Shown in pieces: positions 8,220 through 17,261 of a stretch of 64,000 nucleotides of DNA; within the stretch, counting starts at the first letter, position 1; each line of letters starts with the position of its first letter. Origin of the DNA: Kutzneria buriramensis (lineage in GTDB: Bacteria; Actinomycetota; Actinomycetes; Mycobacteriales; Pseudonocardiaceae); the NCBI RefSeq assembly GCF_043575855.1, contig NZ_CP144375.1, forward strand, positions 248,001 to 312,000, read 5' to 3'. The notes beneath the pieces are model-generated. The model saw nothing but the letters and a program-made list of their open reading frames with translations. It did not search any database and was not told the origin of the DNA. A program made the position numbers and the translations under genes.

Positions 8220-9606
8220 GAGTGATCCGTCCCCCTAGCATCGTCAACACCACTGGCATGTCCCTCAGCTCGCCACCGTACGGGTCCCGCTCCGCCACCA
8301 GGAGATCCGCCACGTCGCCGACCTTCACGGCGCTGCGGCCGCCGCACGCCGCCGCCAGCGCGACCGCCAGCGGGATCCGCTGTTCCGGGTGCCACGCGGG
8401 CCGGTCGTCGTCGGTGCGGGTGACCGCGCTGGCGATGCCGTCCCACGGGTCCAGCGGCGACACCGGGGCGTCCGAGCCGATCTCCAGCGTCGCGCCGGCG
8501 GCCAGCAGCGACTGGTACGGGAATGCCCGCCCGGTGCGGCCGGCCCAGTGCCGGTCGGCGACGTCCCGGTCGTCCGGGGCGTGCGCGGGCTGCACCGAGG
8601 CGATCACCCCCAGCTCCGCGAACCGCCCGAGGTCCTCGTCCGCCACGAGCTGGGCGTGCTCGATGCGGCCCCGGCAGCCGACGGTCTCGAAGGCGTCCAG
8701 GGCGATCTTGTTGGCGTGATCGCCGATCGCGTGCACCGCCGGCACGATCCCGTGCGACCAGGCCCGGCGCATCAGCGGCACCAGCTCCCCCGGCGGCACG
8801 ACGACCACACCATGGCCGTCGCCGTCGTAAGGATCGTGGCAGTAGGCGGTCCGCGTGTTCAGCGACCCGTCCACGAACAGCTTGTACGGCCCGACACTCA
8901 GCACCCCGTCGCCCTCCGGCACCGCAGAACCTGTCCGGTACCCGCGCTCGATGGTCACGTCGAGCAGGTGCTTGGCGATCACGCACGCCACCCGCACCGC
9001 CGGCATCCGCAGGCCGAGCCGCCGCTGCCAGTCCACGACCGTGTCCGCCAGCTCGTAGTCGACGATCTTCGTCACGCCGCGCGCAGCCGCCGCGTCGGCC
9101 GCCTCCAGCACCCAGGCGTCCGGGTCGCCGGCCGGGATCCGGGCCGTGACGGCCATGCACTCCGCCTCGACCAGTACGCCAGTCGGGTGATCTACGCCAA
9201 GATCTTGGAGCGCCGCCGGGCTCAGCCAGAGCGTGTGCAGGTCGCTGCTGAACATCGCGACCTTGCGCCCGGGCAGCGCCCGCTCCAACAGGTCCTTGTG
9301 CGGTGGGTCCGGCCACAGCCCGTCGACGAAGTTCGCGCCGAACACCCAGTCCTCGCCCGAGCCGGCGACCAACGAGACCGCCTCCGCGGCGGACTTGGCC
9401 GTCTGCAACGGAATCCGCCGCCGCGTGGCGGCCCACTGCTGCATGTGCACGTGGGCGTCCACGAACCCGGGCAGCAGGTAGCCGCCGTGGCCGTCGATCC
9501 ACTCACCGCCCAGCGAGCCGGGTTCGGTCAGCGCCGTCACGACTCCCCCGCTGATCTGCACGTCGACCAGCCGGCCGTCCTGGTGGACGTTGCGGACGAC
9601 CGTCAC
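8212..9606 (-). CDS. Amidohydrolase family 3 (YtcJ/AepA-like) metal-dependent hydrolase
   Basis: 464 residues if the GTG at 9606 is used. That start sits in a GTGA overlap with the preceding dienelactone hydrolase stop, whereas the longer open frame upstream lies inside that gene and is spurious. The N-terminal beta-sandwich (MTVVRNVHQDGRLVDVQISG) leads into the metal-binding HxH of GFVDAHVHMQQW (His52, His54). Later blocks typical of this family are FVDGSLNTRTAYCHDPYDGD, HAIGDHANKIALDAFE and EIGSDAPVSPLDPW. Expected to hydrolyse an amide or cyclic amide; the substrate is unknown. Confidence 0.8.
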   Translation of the reverse strand: MTVVRNVHQDGRLVDVQISGGVVTALTEPGSLGGEWIDGHGGYLLPGFVDAHVHMQQWAATRRRIPLQTAKSAAEAVSLVAGSGEDWVFGANFVDGLWPDPPHKDLLERALPGRKVAMFSSDLHTLWLSPAALQDLGVDHPTGVLVEAECMAVTARIPAGDPDAWVLEAADAAAARGVTKIVDYELADTVVDWQRRLGLRMPAVRVACVIAKHLLDVTIERGYRTGSAVPEGDGVLSVGPYKLFVDGSLNTRTAYCHDPYDGDGHGVVVVPPGELVPLMRRAWSHGIVPAVHAIGDHANKIALDAFETVGCRGRIEHAQLVADEDLGRFAELGVIASVQPAHAPDDRDVADRHWAGRTGRAFPYQSLLAAGATLEIGSDAPVSPLDPWDGIASAVTRTDDDRPAWHPEQRIPLAVALAAACGGRSAVKVGDVADLLVAERDPYGGELRDMPVVLTMLGGRITHG

Positions 9607-10403
9607 GCCGTGAGCCTCTCGCGCAGGAACTCCACCACCCGCTCGCGGGCGGCCAGCGCCTGGTGCCCGGGCCGGTCCCGCACCTCGGCCGTCAGCACCG
9701 AGTGCGCGCCCTTGCCGAAGCCGCCCGGGTTGCCGGGCTTGGAGTCGAGCTCGATCACCTCGAACGCGTCGCCCAGCCGCTTGCGCAGCGTGTCGAACCG
9801 CGCGCCGGGCACCGCCGGGTCCTCGGTGAACCGCAGGCCCATCACGCACAGGCCGTCCTCGGTGCGCTTCACCACCGTCTGCATCTCGTCCTCGGACAGG
9901 CCGGGGTCGGCGCGCCGGGCCGCGCCCAGCGGGAACGGCACCGACGGCTGGCTCATCACCGGCGCCAGCACGACGTCCTCGACGGCCGTGGCCAGCGCGA
10001 ACCCGCCCGTGAAGCACATGCCGATCACGCCGACGCCCTTGCCGGGCGTGCGGGCGGCCAGGTCCCGGGCGACGGCCCGCAGGTACTGGGTGATCGGCCG
10101 CTGGGCGTTCACCGCGAACGCCCTGAACTCGGCCGACACGCACAGCCGGGCGATCACGCCGAGCACGTAGCCGGCGGTCATCGGCTTGCCCGGGGTGCCG
10201 AACGGGGACGGCACGACCACCGTGAAGCCCTGGTCGACGAGGTGGTCGGCGAGGCCGAGGACCTCCGGCGTGATGCCCGGCACCTCCGGCACCAGCACGA
10301 CGCCGGGCCCCTCGCCCTTCTCGTAGCAGTCGTAGGTCAGGCCGGCCCCGGTGAACGGCGCCTGGCGCCAGCCGGTGAGGTCCGAGGTGGGCGCGTCGCT
10401 CAT
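9603..10403 (-). CDS. Dienelactone hydrolase family alpha/beta hydrolase
   Basis: 266 residues from the ATG at 10403, which is preceded by a GGAGG ribosome site; an in-frame ATG 18 bases further upstream lacks one. The nucleophile elbow is GMCFTGG (Cys130), the Cys nucleophile typical of dienelactone hydrolases. The His of the triad is probably in the C-terminal GGFGKGAHSVLTAE region. It is the first gene of the operon with the amidohydrolase and MDMPI-family genes. A role in opening lactones during catabolism is inferred. Confidence 0.8.
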   Translation of the reverse strand: MSDAPTSDLTGWRQAPFTGAGLTYDCYEKGEGPGVVLVPEVPGITPEVLGLADHLVDQGFTVVVPSPFGTPGKPMTAGYVLGVIARLCVSAEFRAFAVNAQRPITQYLRAVARDLAARTPGKGVGVIGMCFTGGFALATAVEDVVLAPVMSQPSVPFPLGAARRADPGLSEDEMQTVVKRTEDGLCVMGLRFTEDPAVPGARFDTLRKRLGDAFEVIELDSKPGNPGGFGKGAHSVLTAEVRDRPGHQALAARERVVEFLRERLTA

Positions 10404-10452
10404 GGTGCTGCCTCCGTGCACGATCTTGTGTGGTGCCGACCGTAGCAGCGGG

Positions 10453-10995
10453 TCAGGACCAGCTTCCGCGCTCCACCATGTGCAGCACCAACGCGGCGAT
10501 GTTCCACGAGTCGTCGTCGCCCCGGTGGTGCCGCCCCTCCAGCGGCAGGCCGACGATGTCCAGCGCGCGGGCCATGCCGACCTGCCGGCCCTCGCCCGCG
10601 AACACCGCCTTGGCGTTGGTGTGCCGGTTGCCGAACGGATAGTCCACTCCGGTCGCCCGGCACTGTCGCGTGAACTGCTTGCGGTCGTAGTCGCCCCAAC
10701 TCGCCCAGCCGCGCTTGCGGCCGTCGTGCTCCGCCACGAGCGTCGCGCAGGCGTCCGCGAAGGACACTCCGCCGTCCACTTCGGACTGGGTGAGCCCGGT
10801 CAGCTCGGTGCAGAACCCGCTCACCGCCGACACCGCCGGCCGCACCAGGATCCGGTGCTTGGCAAGGCGTTCCCGCGCCACCAGGTCCACCACGGTCAAC
10901 CCGATCTCGATGATCTCGCTGACCTGCCCGGGCGGCGGGCTGCCCTGCCAGCACGTCGCCTCGACATCGACGACGTTCACCAGACGTGCGGTCAT
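10453..10995 (-). CDS. DEDDh 3'-5' exonuclease (ERI-1/RNase T-like)
   Basis: 180 residues with the exonuclease motifs in order: DVEATCW (Asp10, Glu12), a middle WGDYDRKQF block with the second Asp, and HHRGDDDSWNIAALV near the C-terminus carrying the catalytic His and last Asp. This makes it a stand-alone nuclease of the ERI-1 subgroup, processing 3' ends of RNA or DNA. It is a single gene on the minus strand between the dienelactone hydrolase operon and the PIG-L gene; nothing in the context narrows its role. Confidence 0.8.
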   Translation of the reverse strand: MTARLVNVVDVEATCWQGSPPPGQVSEIIEIGLTVVDLVARERLAKHRILVRPAVSAVSGFCTELTGLTQSEVDGGVSFADACATLVAEHDGRKRGWASWGDYDRKQFTRQCRATGVDYPFGNRHTNAKAVFAGEGRQVGMARALDIVGLPLEGRHHRGDDDSWNIAALVLHMVERGSWS

Positions 10996-11015
10996 GCGGC
11001 GAGATTAGCCGCCGC

Positions 11016-11735
11016 CTACAACTCGATTACCTCGAAGGACACCCCGAACTTGGCGCCGACCCGAGTGCCGACCTGCCGTGCGATCGACTCCAGGAACTCG
11101 CGGGGCTCGCTCATCGGGTTGTCGACCAAACCCCGCAGGTACTCGCCGTGCGCCTCCAGCGACGCGACGCCGAGGTCGAACGTGTCGGTCACGTCCACAC
11201 CGTGGGTGGCCTCCGGGCTGCCGCTGACGAGGATGCGCCGGGCGTGCCATGGATCCCCCAGGTCCCGGAAGATCCAGCGGTTGGCGGCGTCCCGCACGCC
11301 GTCCAGCACGGCCTGGCCGACGGCGATGTGGTCGGCCTGGTTGGGCTGGCCCGGGGCCCAGAAGCCCCGGTAGTTCCCGGTGAGCACGACGTCCGGGCGG
11401 TGCCGGCGCACCGCGTCGGCGACGGCCCGGCGCAGCGGCAGGCCGTACTCGACGGTGCCGTCCGGGAAGCCGTAGAACTCCACCGTCTCCACGCCGACGA
11501 TCGCCGCGCCGGCCCGCTCCTCGGCCTCCCGCAGCGGACCGCACTGCTCCGGGTCCACGCCGTCGATGCCGGCCTCGCCGCTGGTCGCCAGGCCGTAGAC
11601 GATGCGCTTGCCCTGGGCGGTCCAGCGGGCGACCGCCGCCGCCGTCCCGTACTCCAGGTCGTCGGGATGGGCGACGAAGGCCAGCGCGGTGGCCCAGGAC
11701 TCGTCCACGGGCTCCAGTGCCTCGGGTGTCGTCAC
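11016..11735 (-). CDS. PIG-L/LmbE-family deacetylase
   Basis: 239 residues. The zinc site begins with AHPDD (His23, Asp25-Asp26) after a beta strand, and a later NQADHIAVGQAVLDG supplies the third ligand. These features define the PIG-L family of GlcNAc-type N-deacetylases, which includes MshB and Mca of mycothiol metabolism. The protein is shorter than MshB and the substrate is not predictable. It lies just downstream of the LacI gene on the same strand (18-base gap), so it may be transcribed with the sugar-uptake module. Confidence 0.8.
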   Translation of the reverse strand: MTTPEALEPVDESWATALAFVAHPDDLEYGTAAAVARWTAQGKRIVYGLATSGEAGIDGVDPEQCGPLREAEERAGAAIVGVETVEFYGFPDGTVEYGLPLRRAVADAVRRHRPDVVLTGNYRGFWAPGQPNQADHIAVGQAVLDGVRDAANRWIFRDLGDPWHARRILVSGSPEATHGVDVTDTFDLGVASLEAHGEYLRGLVDNPMSEPREFLESIARQVGTRVGAKFGVSFEVIEL

Positions 11736-11753
11736 GGGCGGAACGCTACCCGC

Positions 11754-12770
11754 TCAGGCCGTGTCCCGGCGGATCAACTCGGTCGGCAGCAACACCGACG
11801 GAGGCAGGTCCGCGTCCCCCTCGAACTGGGCCAGCAGCCGCCACGTCATGGTCCGCCCCAGTTCCTCTATCGGCTGGCGGACCGTGGTCAGCGGCGGCAC
11901 GGAGGTCGCGGCCAGCCCCGAGTCGTCGAAGCCGACCACCGCCACGTCCTCCGGCACTCGGATGCCGCGGCCGCGCAGCACGTGCAGCGCGCCGATGGCC
12001 ATCAGGTCCGACGCCACGAACACCGCGTCCAGCGCCGGGAAGGCGGTCAGCAGCTGCTCCATCGCCGCCATCCCGCCCTCCAGGCTGAAGTCCGCGTGCG
12101 CGATGGCGTCGGTGGGCCGGCCGGCCATCGACAGCGTGCGCCGCCAGCCGCTGAGCCGGTCGATGCCCACGGCCATGTCCCGCGGCCCGGCGATGGTGCC
12201 GATCAGCCGGCGGCCCTGGTCGATCAGGTACTGCGCGGCCTGCCCGGCGCCGTTGAAGTTGTCGGAGTCCACGTACGGCACCTCGACCTTGGCCAGCGGC
12301 CGCCCGCACAGCACCACCGGCAGCCCCGAGGCGACCAGCTGCGCCGGCAGCGGGTCCTCGCCGTGCAGGCTGACCACCAGTGCCCCGTCCACGTGCCCGG
12401 ACGTCAGGTAGGTGGCCATCGAGCCGTGGTCCTGCTCGTCCTGGGCCATCAGCAGCACCAGCTGGAGCCCGCTGCCGGCCAGGCCGGCGTGCACGCCGCG
12501 CAGCACCCGGGCGAAGAACGGGTCTCCGAGCACGCGGTCGCCGTGCTCGGAGACCACCAGCGCGATCGAGTTGGTCCGCTTCATCGCCAGCGACCGGGCC
12601 AGCATGTTCGGGCTGTAGCCGAGGCTGGTCACGGCCTGCGCGACCGCCTCCCGGGCCTTCGCGCTGACGTAGGTGCGGCCGTTGATCACCCGCGAGGCGG
12701 TGGACCGGGACACCCCGGCCACCCTGGCCACCTCGTCGAGCGTCGGAATCTCCCGGCCGTCTTCGACCAC
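11754..12770 (-). CDS. LacI-family transcriptional regulator of the adjacent sugar-uptake operon
   Basis: 338 residues. The N-terminal helix-turn-helix and hinge (PTLDEVARVAGVSRSTASRV, residues 9-28, then an NG block) is followed by a periplasmic-binding-protein-like ligand domain. It lies nine bases downstream of the GH1 gene, as the last regulator in a binding protein-permease-permease-glucosidase-regulator set that resembles the cebEFG-bglC-cebR locus of Streptomyces. The two palindromes at 17175 and 17262 are its likely operators. The gene contains a perfect 14-bp inverted repeat (12521-12534 with 12542-12555) of unknown purpose. Confidence 0.85.
   Translation of the reverse strand: MVEDGREIPTLDEVARVAGVSRSTASRVINGRTYVSAKAREAVAQAVTSLGYSPNMLARSLAMKRTNSIALVVSEHGDRVLGDPFFARVLRGVHAGLAGSGLQLVLLMAQDEQDHGSMATYLTSGHVDGALVVSLHGEDPLPAQLVASGLPVVLCGRPLAKVEVPYVDSDNFNGAGQAAQYLIDQGRRLIGTIAGPRDMAVGIDRLSGWRRTLSMAGRPTDAIAHADFSLEGGMAAMEQLLTAFPALDAVFVASDLMAIGALHVLRGRGIRVPEDVAVVGFDDSGLAATSVPPLTTVRQPIEELGRTMTWRLLAQFEGDADLPPSVLLPTELIRRDTA
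12521..12555. repeat. Perfect 14-bp inverted repeat inside the LacI gene
   Basis: GGTCTCCGAGCACG (12521-12534) and its exact inverse complement CGTGCTCGGAGACC (12542-12555) are separated by seven bases. It encodes the SEHGDRVLGD segment, so it is constrained by protein sequence, yet it would form a strong hairpin in the mRNA. Confidence 0.7.
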
Positions 12771-12779
12771 GCTGAACCC

Positions 12780-14123
12780 CTACTCCGGCAGGGCGTTGGC
12801 CCCCGCCACCCTCGCGTACCACCTGCCGCTCAGCTTAGGAGTGCGGGCGAAGGTGCCGAAGTCGACATGCGCGATGCCGAACCGTTTCGCGTAACCTTCT
12901 GCCCACTCGAAGTTGTCCAGCAGCGACCACGCGAAGTAGCCGCGCACGTCCACACCTGCGGTGATGGCCGCCTCGACGCAGTGCAGGTGCTGTTCGAAAT
13001 ACCGCTGCCGGTCCCGGTCCTCGACGAATCCCGCCGCGTCGGGGGCGTCGTCGTAGGCCGCCCCGTTCTCAGTGATGTGAATCGGCAGGCGGGGGTATTC
13101 GGTGTGCAGGCGGTTCAGTGTGCGGAACAATCCGTCCGGCAATTCCTCCCAGCCCATCGCGGTCGTCGGCAGGCCGCTGGGCACGTTGTGCAGGTGCTCG
13201 GCGCCGATCCATTCCGGCGTGCGGCCGCCGGCGTGCCCGGTGACGCGGTGACGGGTGTAGTAGTTGACGCCCAGCCAGTCCAGCGGGGCCCCGATGAGGG
13301 CCAGGTCGCCGTCCCTGATGTGGTCGGCGAAGCCCAGCGGGGCGAGGTCGCCGAGCACGTCGGACGGGTACTTGCCGAGCAGCACCGGGTCCAGGAAGAG
13401 GCGGTTCTGGAGGCCGTCCACCCGCCATGCGGCGTCGATGTCGACGGGGTCGTCCGGGTTGACCGGGTCGACCGCGTACAGGTTGAGCGAGATGCCGACC
13501 CTCTTGTCGATCACCTTGCGGGCGAGGCCGTGGGCCAGCAGCAGGTGGTGCACGGCGGCCGCCGCGGCGCGCGGTTCGCGCCGCCCGGGAGCGTGCACGC
13601 CGGCCGCGTAACCCAGCAGGGACGCACAGTACGGCTCGTTCAGGGTCGTCCAGTCGTCCACCCGGTCGCCCAGCGCCTCGTGCACGACCTGGGCGTAGTC
13701 GGCGAAGTGCAGCGCGGTGTCCCGCTGCGCCCACCCGCCCTGGTGCTCCAGCCGCTGCGGCAGATCCCAGTGGTAGAGCGTCAGGAACGGGCGGATGCCC
13801 CGGTCGAGCAGGCCGTCCACCAGCCGCTCGTAGAAGTCGAGGCCCTTGCGGTTGACCCCGCCGTCGTCGTCGACGACCCGCGGCCAGGACACCGAGAACC
13901 GGTAGGCGTTGAGGTTGAGCTCGCTCATCAGCGCGAGGTCGACGTCGAGCAGGTGGTAGTGGTTCGTCGCCACGGTCCCGTTGTCGCCGTTGACAACCCG
14001 TCCCGGCATGCGGCAGAACACGTCCCAGATCGACTCGCACCGGCCGTCCTCGACGGCCGCGCCCTCCACCTGGTACGCGGCCGTTGCCGCTCCCCACAGG
14101 AATCCCTCCGGGAACACAGTCAC
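12780..14123 (-). CDS. GH1 beta-glucosidase
   Basis: 447 residues from the GTG at 14123, which forms a GTGA overlap with the upstream permease stop; the longer frame upstream belongs to the permease region. Family 1 signatures are complete: N-terminal FPEGFLWGAATAAYQVEG, acid/base Glu163 in TLNEPYC, and nucleophile Glu352 in ITENGAAY. There is no signal peptide, so it hydrolyses imported cellobiose or another beta-glucoside in the cytoplasm, as BglC does in the comparable Streptomyces locus. It is co-translated with the ABC transporter genes. Confidence 0.9.
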   Translation of the reverse strand: MTVFPEGFLWGAATAAYQVEGAAVEDGRCESIWDVFCRMPGRVVNGDNGTVATNHYHLLDVDLALMSELNLNAYRFSVSWPRVVDDDGGVNRKGLDFYERLVDGLLDRGIRPFLTLYHWDLPQRLEHQGGWAQRDTALHFADYAQVVHEALGDRVDDWTTLNEPYCASLLGYAAGVHAPGRREPRAAAAAVHHLLLAHGLARKVIDKRVGISLNLYAVDPVNPDDPVDIDAAWRVDGLQNRLFLDPVLLGKYPSDVLGDLAPLGFADHIRDGDLALIGAPLDWLGVNYYTRHRVTGHAGGRTPEWIGAEHLHNVPSGLPTTAMGWEELPDGLFRTLNRLHTEYPRLPIHITENGAAYDDAPDAAGFVEDRDRQRYFEQHLHCVEAAITAGVDVRGYFAWSLLDNFEWAEGYAKRFGIAHVDFGTFARTPKLSGRWYARVAGANALPE

Positions 14124-14938
14124 CCCTTCACGGCGCCCTGCATGATGCCGGCGACGAGCTGACGGCCGACCACGACGAACAGCAGGAAGATCGGGATCGT
14201 GGCCAGCGTGGTGCCGGCGAGCACCAGCGCGTAGTTGACGTAGTAGCCGGCCTGGAGCTGCTCCAGGGCCAGCTGAATGGTCGGGTTGTTCTGGTCCAGC
14301 GCGATCAGCGGCCACAGGAAGTCGTTCCAGGACTGCATGAACGTGAACAGGCCGAGCATGGCCGCGGCCGGCCGGGCCGCCGGCACGGCGACGTGCCAGA
14401 AGACGCGGATCATCGAGCAGCCGTCGGCGCGGGCCGCCTCGATCAGCTCCGACGGCACCGCGTCCACGAGGTACTGGCGCATCCAGAACACGCCGAACGC
14501 GCTGACCAGGTTGGGCACGATCACCGCTTGCAGGTGGCCGGCCCAGCCGAACTCGGACATGGCCATGTAGAGCGGGATGATGCCGAGCTGGGTCGGCACC
14601 GCCATGGTGACGACCACGAGTACGAAAAGAACATTGCTGCCGCGGAAGTTCAGCTTGGCGAAGGCGAAACCGGCCAGCGTGGAGAACACCACCACGGACA
14701 GGGCCACCGAACCGGACACTATCAGGCTGTTCAGCATGGCGTGCCAGAACGGCACGGTGTCCAGCACCTGCTGGGCGTTGGCCAGGAAGTTGCCGCCCGG
14801 CCACAGCGGCGGCACCTTGTCGGTGAGGATGTCGTTGCCGTGGCTGGGCACCAGGAACGACCAGTACAGCGGGAAGACCGAGCCCAGCACGAAGGCGCCG
14901 AGCAGGCCGTAGACGAGGAAACCGGGGCGGCGGGTCAT
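14120..14938 (-). CDS. Carbohydrate ABC transporter permease (MalG/CebG type)
   Basis: 272 residues with about six membrane segments. The EAA coupling loop reads ELIEAARADGCSMIRVFWHV (about residues 167-186). The ATG at 14938 overlaps the stop of the first permease (ATGA); the longer open frame belongs to that gene. It pairs with the MalF-type permease and lipoprotein upstream. No ATPase gene is present, so it probably shares an MsiK-type multitask ATPase encoded elsewhere, as in Streptomyces. Confidence 0.85.
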   Translation of the reverse strand: MTRRPGFLVYGLLGAFVLGSVFPLYWSFLVPSHGNDILTDKVPPLWPGGNFLANAQQVLDTVPFWHAMLNSLIVSGSVALSVVVFSTLAGFAFAKLNFRGSNVLFVLVVVTMAVPTQLGIIPLYMAMSEFGWAGHLQAVIVPNLVSAFGVFWMRQYLVDAVPSELIEAARADGCSMIRVFWHVAVPAARPAAAMLGLFTFMQSWNDFLWPLIALDQNNPTIQLALEQLQAGYYVNYALVLAGTTLATIPIFLLFVVVGRQLVAGIMQGAVKG

Positions 14939-15891
14939 CGGCTCAGCCTCCGGGTGAGGAAGTAGTTGCCGACGGCGGCGACCACGATCACCAGGAACAG
15001 CGCCCAGGCGATGGCGCTGGCGTAGCCGAGCCGCAGGTTCTCGAACGCCGACTGGTACAGGTACAGCGTGACGGTCTGGAACTGGTTGGTGGAGCCGCCG
15101 GTGTTCGAGCCGGGCTGGGCGCTGAACAGCTTGGGCTCGGTGAAGATCTGGAGCCCGCCGATGGTGGACGTGATCACCACGAAGGTGATGGTGGGCCGCA
15201 GCATCGGCAGGGTGATGTTGGTGAACCGCCGCCACGGGCCGGCGCCGTCGATCATCGCCGCCTCGTGCAGCTCCGGCGGTATCGCCTGCATCGCGGCCAG
15301 CACGATCAGCGCGTTGTAGCCGGTCCAGCGCCAGTTGACCATGGTGGCGATGGCGATGTGGCTGGCCAGCCGGTTGCCCTGCCAGTCGATCGGGCCGATC
15401 CCGATCAGGTCCATCACCGAGTTGACCAGGCCGTAGTTGACGCCGAACAGGTTGCCGAAGATGATGCCGACCGCGACCAGGCTCGCCACGTACGGGACGA
15501 GGACACCCATCCGGAAGCCCGTGCGCAGCCGCAGGTTCGTGTTCAGCAGCGCGGCCACGCCGATCGCGACGATCACCTGCGGCACGCTGGAGAGCAGGAA
15601 GATGCTGACGGTGTTGGCCAGCGCGTTCCAGAACTGCGCATCCGTCAGCAGTTCGGTGTAGTTGCCGGCGCCCAGGAACTTCGCCGTGTCGTCGCCCAGC
15701 TGCCAGTCGAACAGCGACACGTATCCCGTGTACAGCAACGGGAACAGCCCGACCACCGCGAACACCACGAAGAACGGCGCGACGTAGACGTAGGGCGAGA
15801 CCTTCAGATCCAGCTTGGCCCAGCGATCCCGCCGCGCGACGGCCGGAGTGGCGGACTCCGGTCGTCGCGCGGGCAGTTGGGTCAGCGTCAC
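14935..15891 (-). CDS. Carbohydrate ABC transporter permease (MalF/CebF type)
   Basis: 318 residues from the GTG at 15891 (GTGA overlap with the binding-protein gene). A cytoplasmic N-terminus of about 35 residues is followed by six membrane segments and the EAA loop ELHEAAMIDGAGPWRRFTNI. It forms the inner-membrane channel with the MalG-type partner. The position after a lipoprotein and before a second permease and a GH1 enzyme is the usual oligosaccharide importer order. Confidence 0.85.
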   Translation of the reverse strand: MTLTQLPARRPESATPAVARRDRWAKLDLKVSPYVYVAPFFVVFAVVGLFPLLYTGYVSLFDWQLGDDTAKFLGAGNYTELLTDAQFWNALANTVSIFLLSSVPQVIVAIGVAALLNTNLRLRTGFRMGVLVPYVASLVAVGIIFGNLFGVNYGLVNSVMDLIGIGPIDWQGNRLASHIAIATMVNWRWTGYNALIVLAAMQAIPPELHEAAMIDGAGPWRRFTNITLPMLRPTITFVVITSTIGGLQIFTEPKLFSAQPGSNTGGSTNQFQTVTLYLYQSAFENLRLGYASAIAWALFLVIVVAAVGNYFLTRRLSR

Positions 15892-17159
15892 TTCGCGGCC
15901 TTCTCGGCGCCGGCTACGGCCTGCTGCCAGCCGTCGGCGGTGGACTTGCCCTGCTCCACGGCCTGGAGGGCCGGCGCGAACACGTTGTCCTGGATCTGGC
16001 CGTCCTGCGGACCCTTGTACTGCGCCTTGGCCACCTTCTTGGCCTGCTCCGCGTACAGGGCGCCGGTCTTCACGCCGCCGAAGTAGGCGTTGGTGGTGTT
16101 GAGCAGCTCGGGCGCCTGCAACGCCTGCACCTGGCTCGGGAACGGACCCTTGGCCACGAACGCCTTGATCTGCTGCGCCGGCGCGGTCAGCCAGGCGGCC
16201 AGCGCCGCGGCCTCCTTGGGATGCTTGCTCTGCAACGGAACCGTGAGGTACGAGCCGCCCCAGTTGCCGCCGCCGTTGGGGAACGCGTCGGTGACCGCCC
16301 ACTTGCCCTTGTTGTCCGGGCCGGAGTTCTGCTCGACCACGCCCAGCATCCAGGCCGGGCAGACGGTGGTGGCGAAGGCGCCGGTCTTGAAGCCGGCCTG
16401 CCACTCGTTGCTGAAGGACACCAGCTTCGCGGACTCCTTGTCGGCGATCGCCTGCGTGACCGTGTCCCAGTCCGACTTGATGTCGGGATTCGAGCTCACC
16501 ACGAGGGTGTTGTTGGTGTCGTAGTAGCCGACGTCGTGCTGGTTGTGCATGGCGTTGAAGATCTGCGTGGAGGTGTCGAACCACGCCTTGCCGGTCTTCT
16601 GGGCGTAGGTCTTGCCGGCCGCGAAGTAGCTCTGCCAGCTGGCGAACAGCGCCTTCACGCCGTCGGCGTCGGCCGGCAGGCCGGCCTGCTGCAACAGGTC
16701 CGTGCGGTAGCACATGGCGAGCGGGCCGATGTCGGTGCCGTAGCCGATCAGCTTGCCGTCCTTGGACTTGCCGGCGTCGTACTTCCACGGCAGCCAGCGG
16801 TCCGGGCCGGCGTCGGCCGGGCCGATCTTGCTCAGGTCGTTGAACTTGTCCGCCTTGGTGAGGACCTGGGCCAGGTAGCCCTCCTCCACCGCCTCCACGT
16901 CGTCCAGGCCCGAGCCCGCGGCCAGCTTGGTGAACAGCTCCTGGTGGTGCGGCGCGGCCTGGCCGACCTTGTGCGCCGTGATCACGATGTCCGGGTGCTC
17001 GGCCTGGTACTGCTTGAGCAGGTCCTCGTAGCCGAACTCGCCGAACGTGGCGATGGATAAGTGGATCTTGCTGTCCGCCGCGTCGCCGGCGCCGCACGCG
17101 GCGGCGGTTGCCGCCACCAGGGCCGTCGCGATGGCGGTCGCGAGAAGTCTTTGACGCAT
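15888..17159 (-). CDS. Sugar-binding lipoprotein of an ABC importer (CebE type)
   Basis: 423 residues. The signal sequence ends in the lipobox ATAAACG (lipidated Cys22), so the mature protein is anchored outside the membrane. The remainder is a family 1 extracellular solute-binding protein with DGKLIGYGTDIGPLAMCYR and a W-rich ligand site. Together with the two permeases, GH1 enzyme and LacI regulator it suggests cellobiose, cellotriose or another beta-glucoside as ligand. The gene is first in the operon and has two palindromic operator candidates directly upstream. Confidence 0.85.
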   Translation of the reverse strand: MRQRLLATAIATALVAATAAACGAGDAADSKIHLSIATFGEFGYEDLLKQYQAEHPDIVITAHKVGQAAPHHQELFTKLAAGSGLDDVEAVEEGYLAQVLTKADKFNDLSKIGPADAGPDRWLPWKYDAGKSKDGKLIGYGTDIGPLAMCYRTDLLQQAGLPADADGVKALFASWQSYFAAGKTYAQKTGKAWFDTSTQIFNAMHNQHDVGYYDTNNTLVVSSNPDIKSDWDTVTQAIADKESAKLVSFSNEWQAGFKTGAFATTVCPAWMLGVVEQNSGPDNKGKWAVTDAFPNGGGNWGGSYLTVPLQSKHPKEAAALAAWLTAPAQQIKAFVAKGPFPSQVQALQAPELLNTTNAYFGGVKTGALYAEQAKKVAKAQYKGPQDGQIQDNVFAPALQAVEQGKSTADGWQQAVAGAEKAAK

Positions 17160-17174
17160 GTGCTCCGCTCCATT

Positions 17175-17190
17175 CTGGAAGCGCTTCCAG
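17175..17190. promoter_or_regulatory. LacI-type operator 1 (perfect palindrome)
   Basis: CTGGAAGCGCTTCCAG is a perfect 16-bp palindrome with the central GCGC typical of LacI-family sites. It lies 15 bases upstream of the binding-protein start, overlapping the leader region, so a bound repressor would block transcription. It closely resembles the 14-bp palindrome TGGGAGCGCTCCCA known for CebR. Confidence 0.75.
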
Positions 17191-17261
17191 ACGCTGCGGG
17201 CGAGTTTGTAGCCTCTGTGTCGCCCGTGTCAACGGTCGGAGGCCATCCCGTAACCAGATTT

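Noticed and set aside
10986..14162. 1058-codon open frame on the plus strand
   Set aside because: Crosses the deacetylase, LacI and GH1 genes in antisense; a GC-bias artefact.
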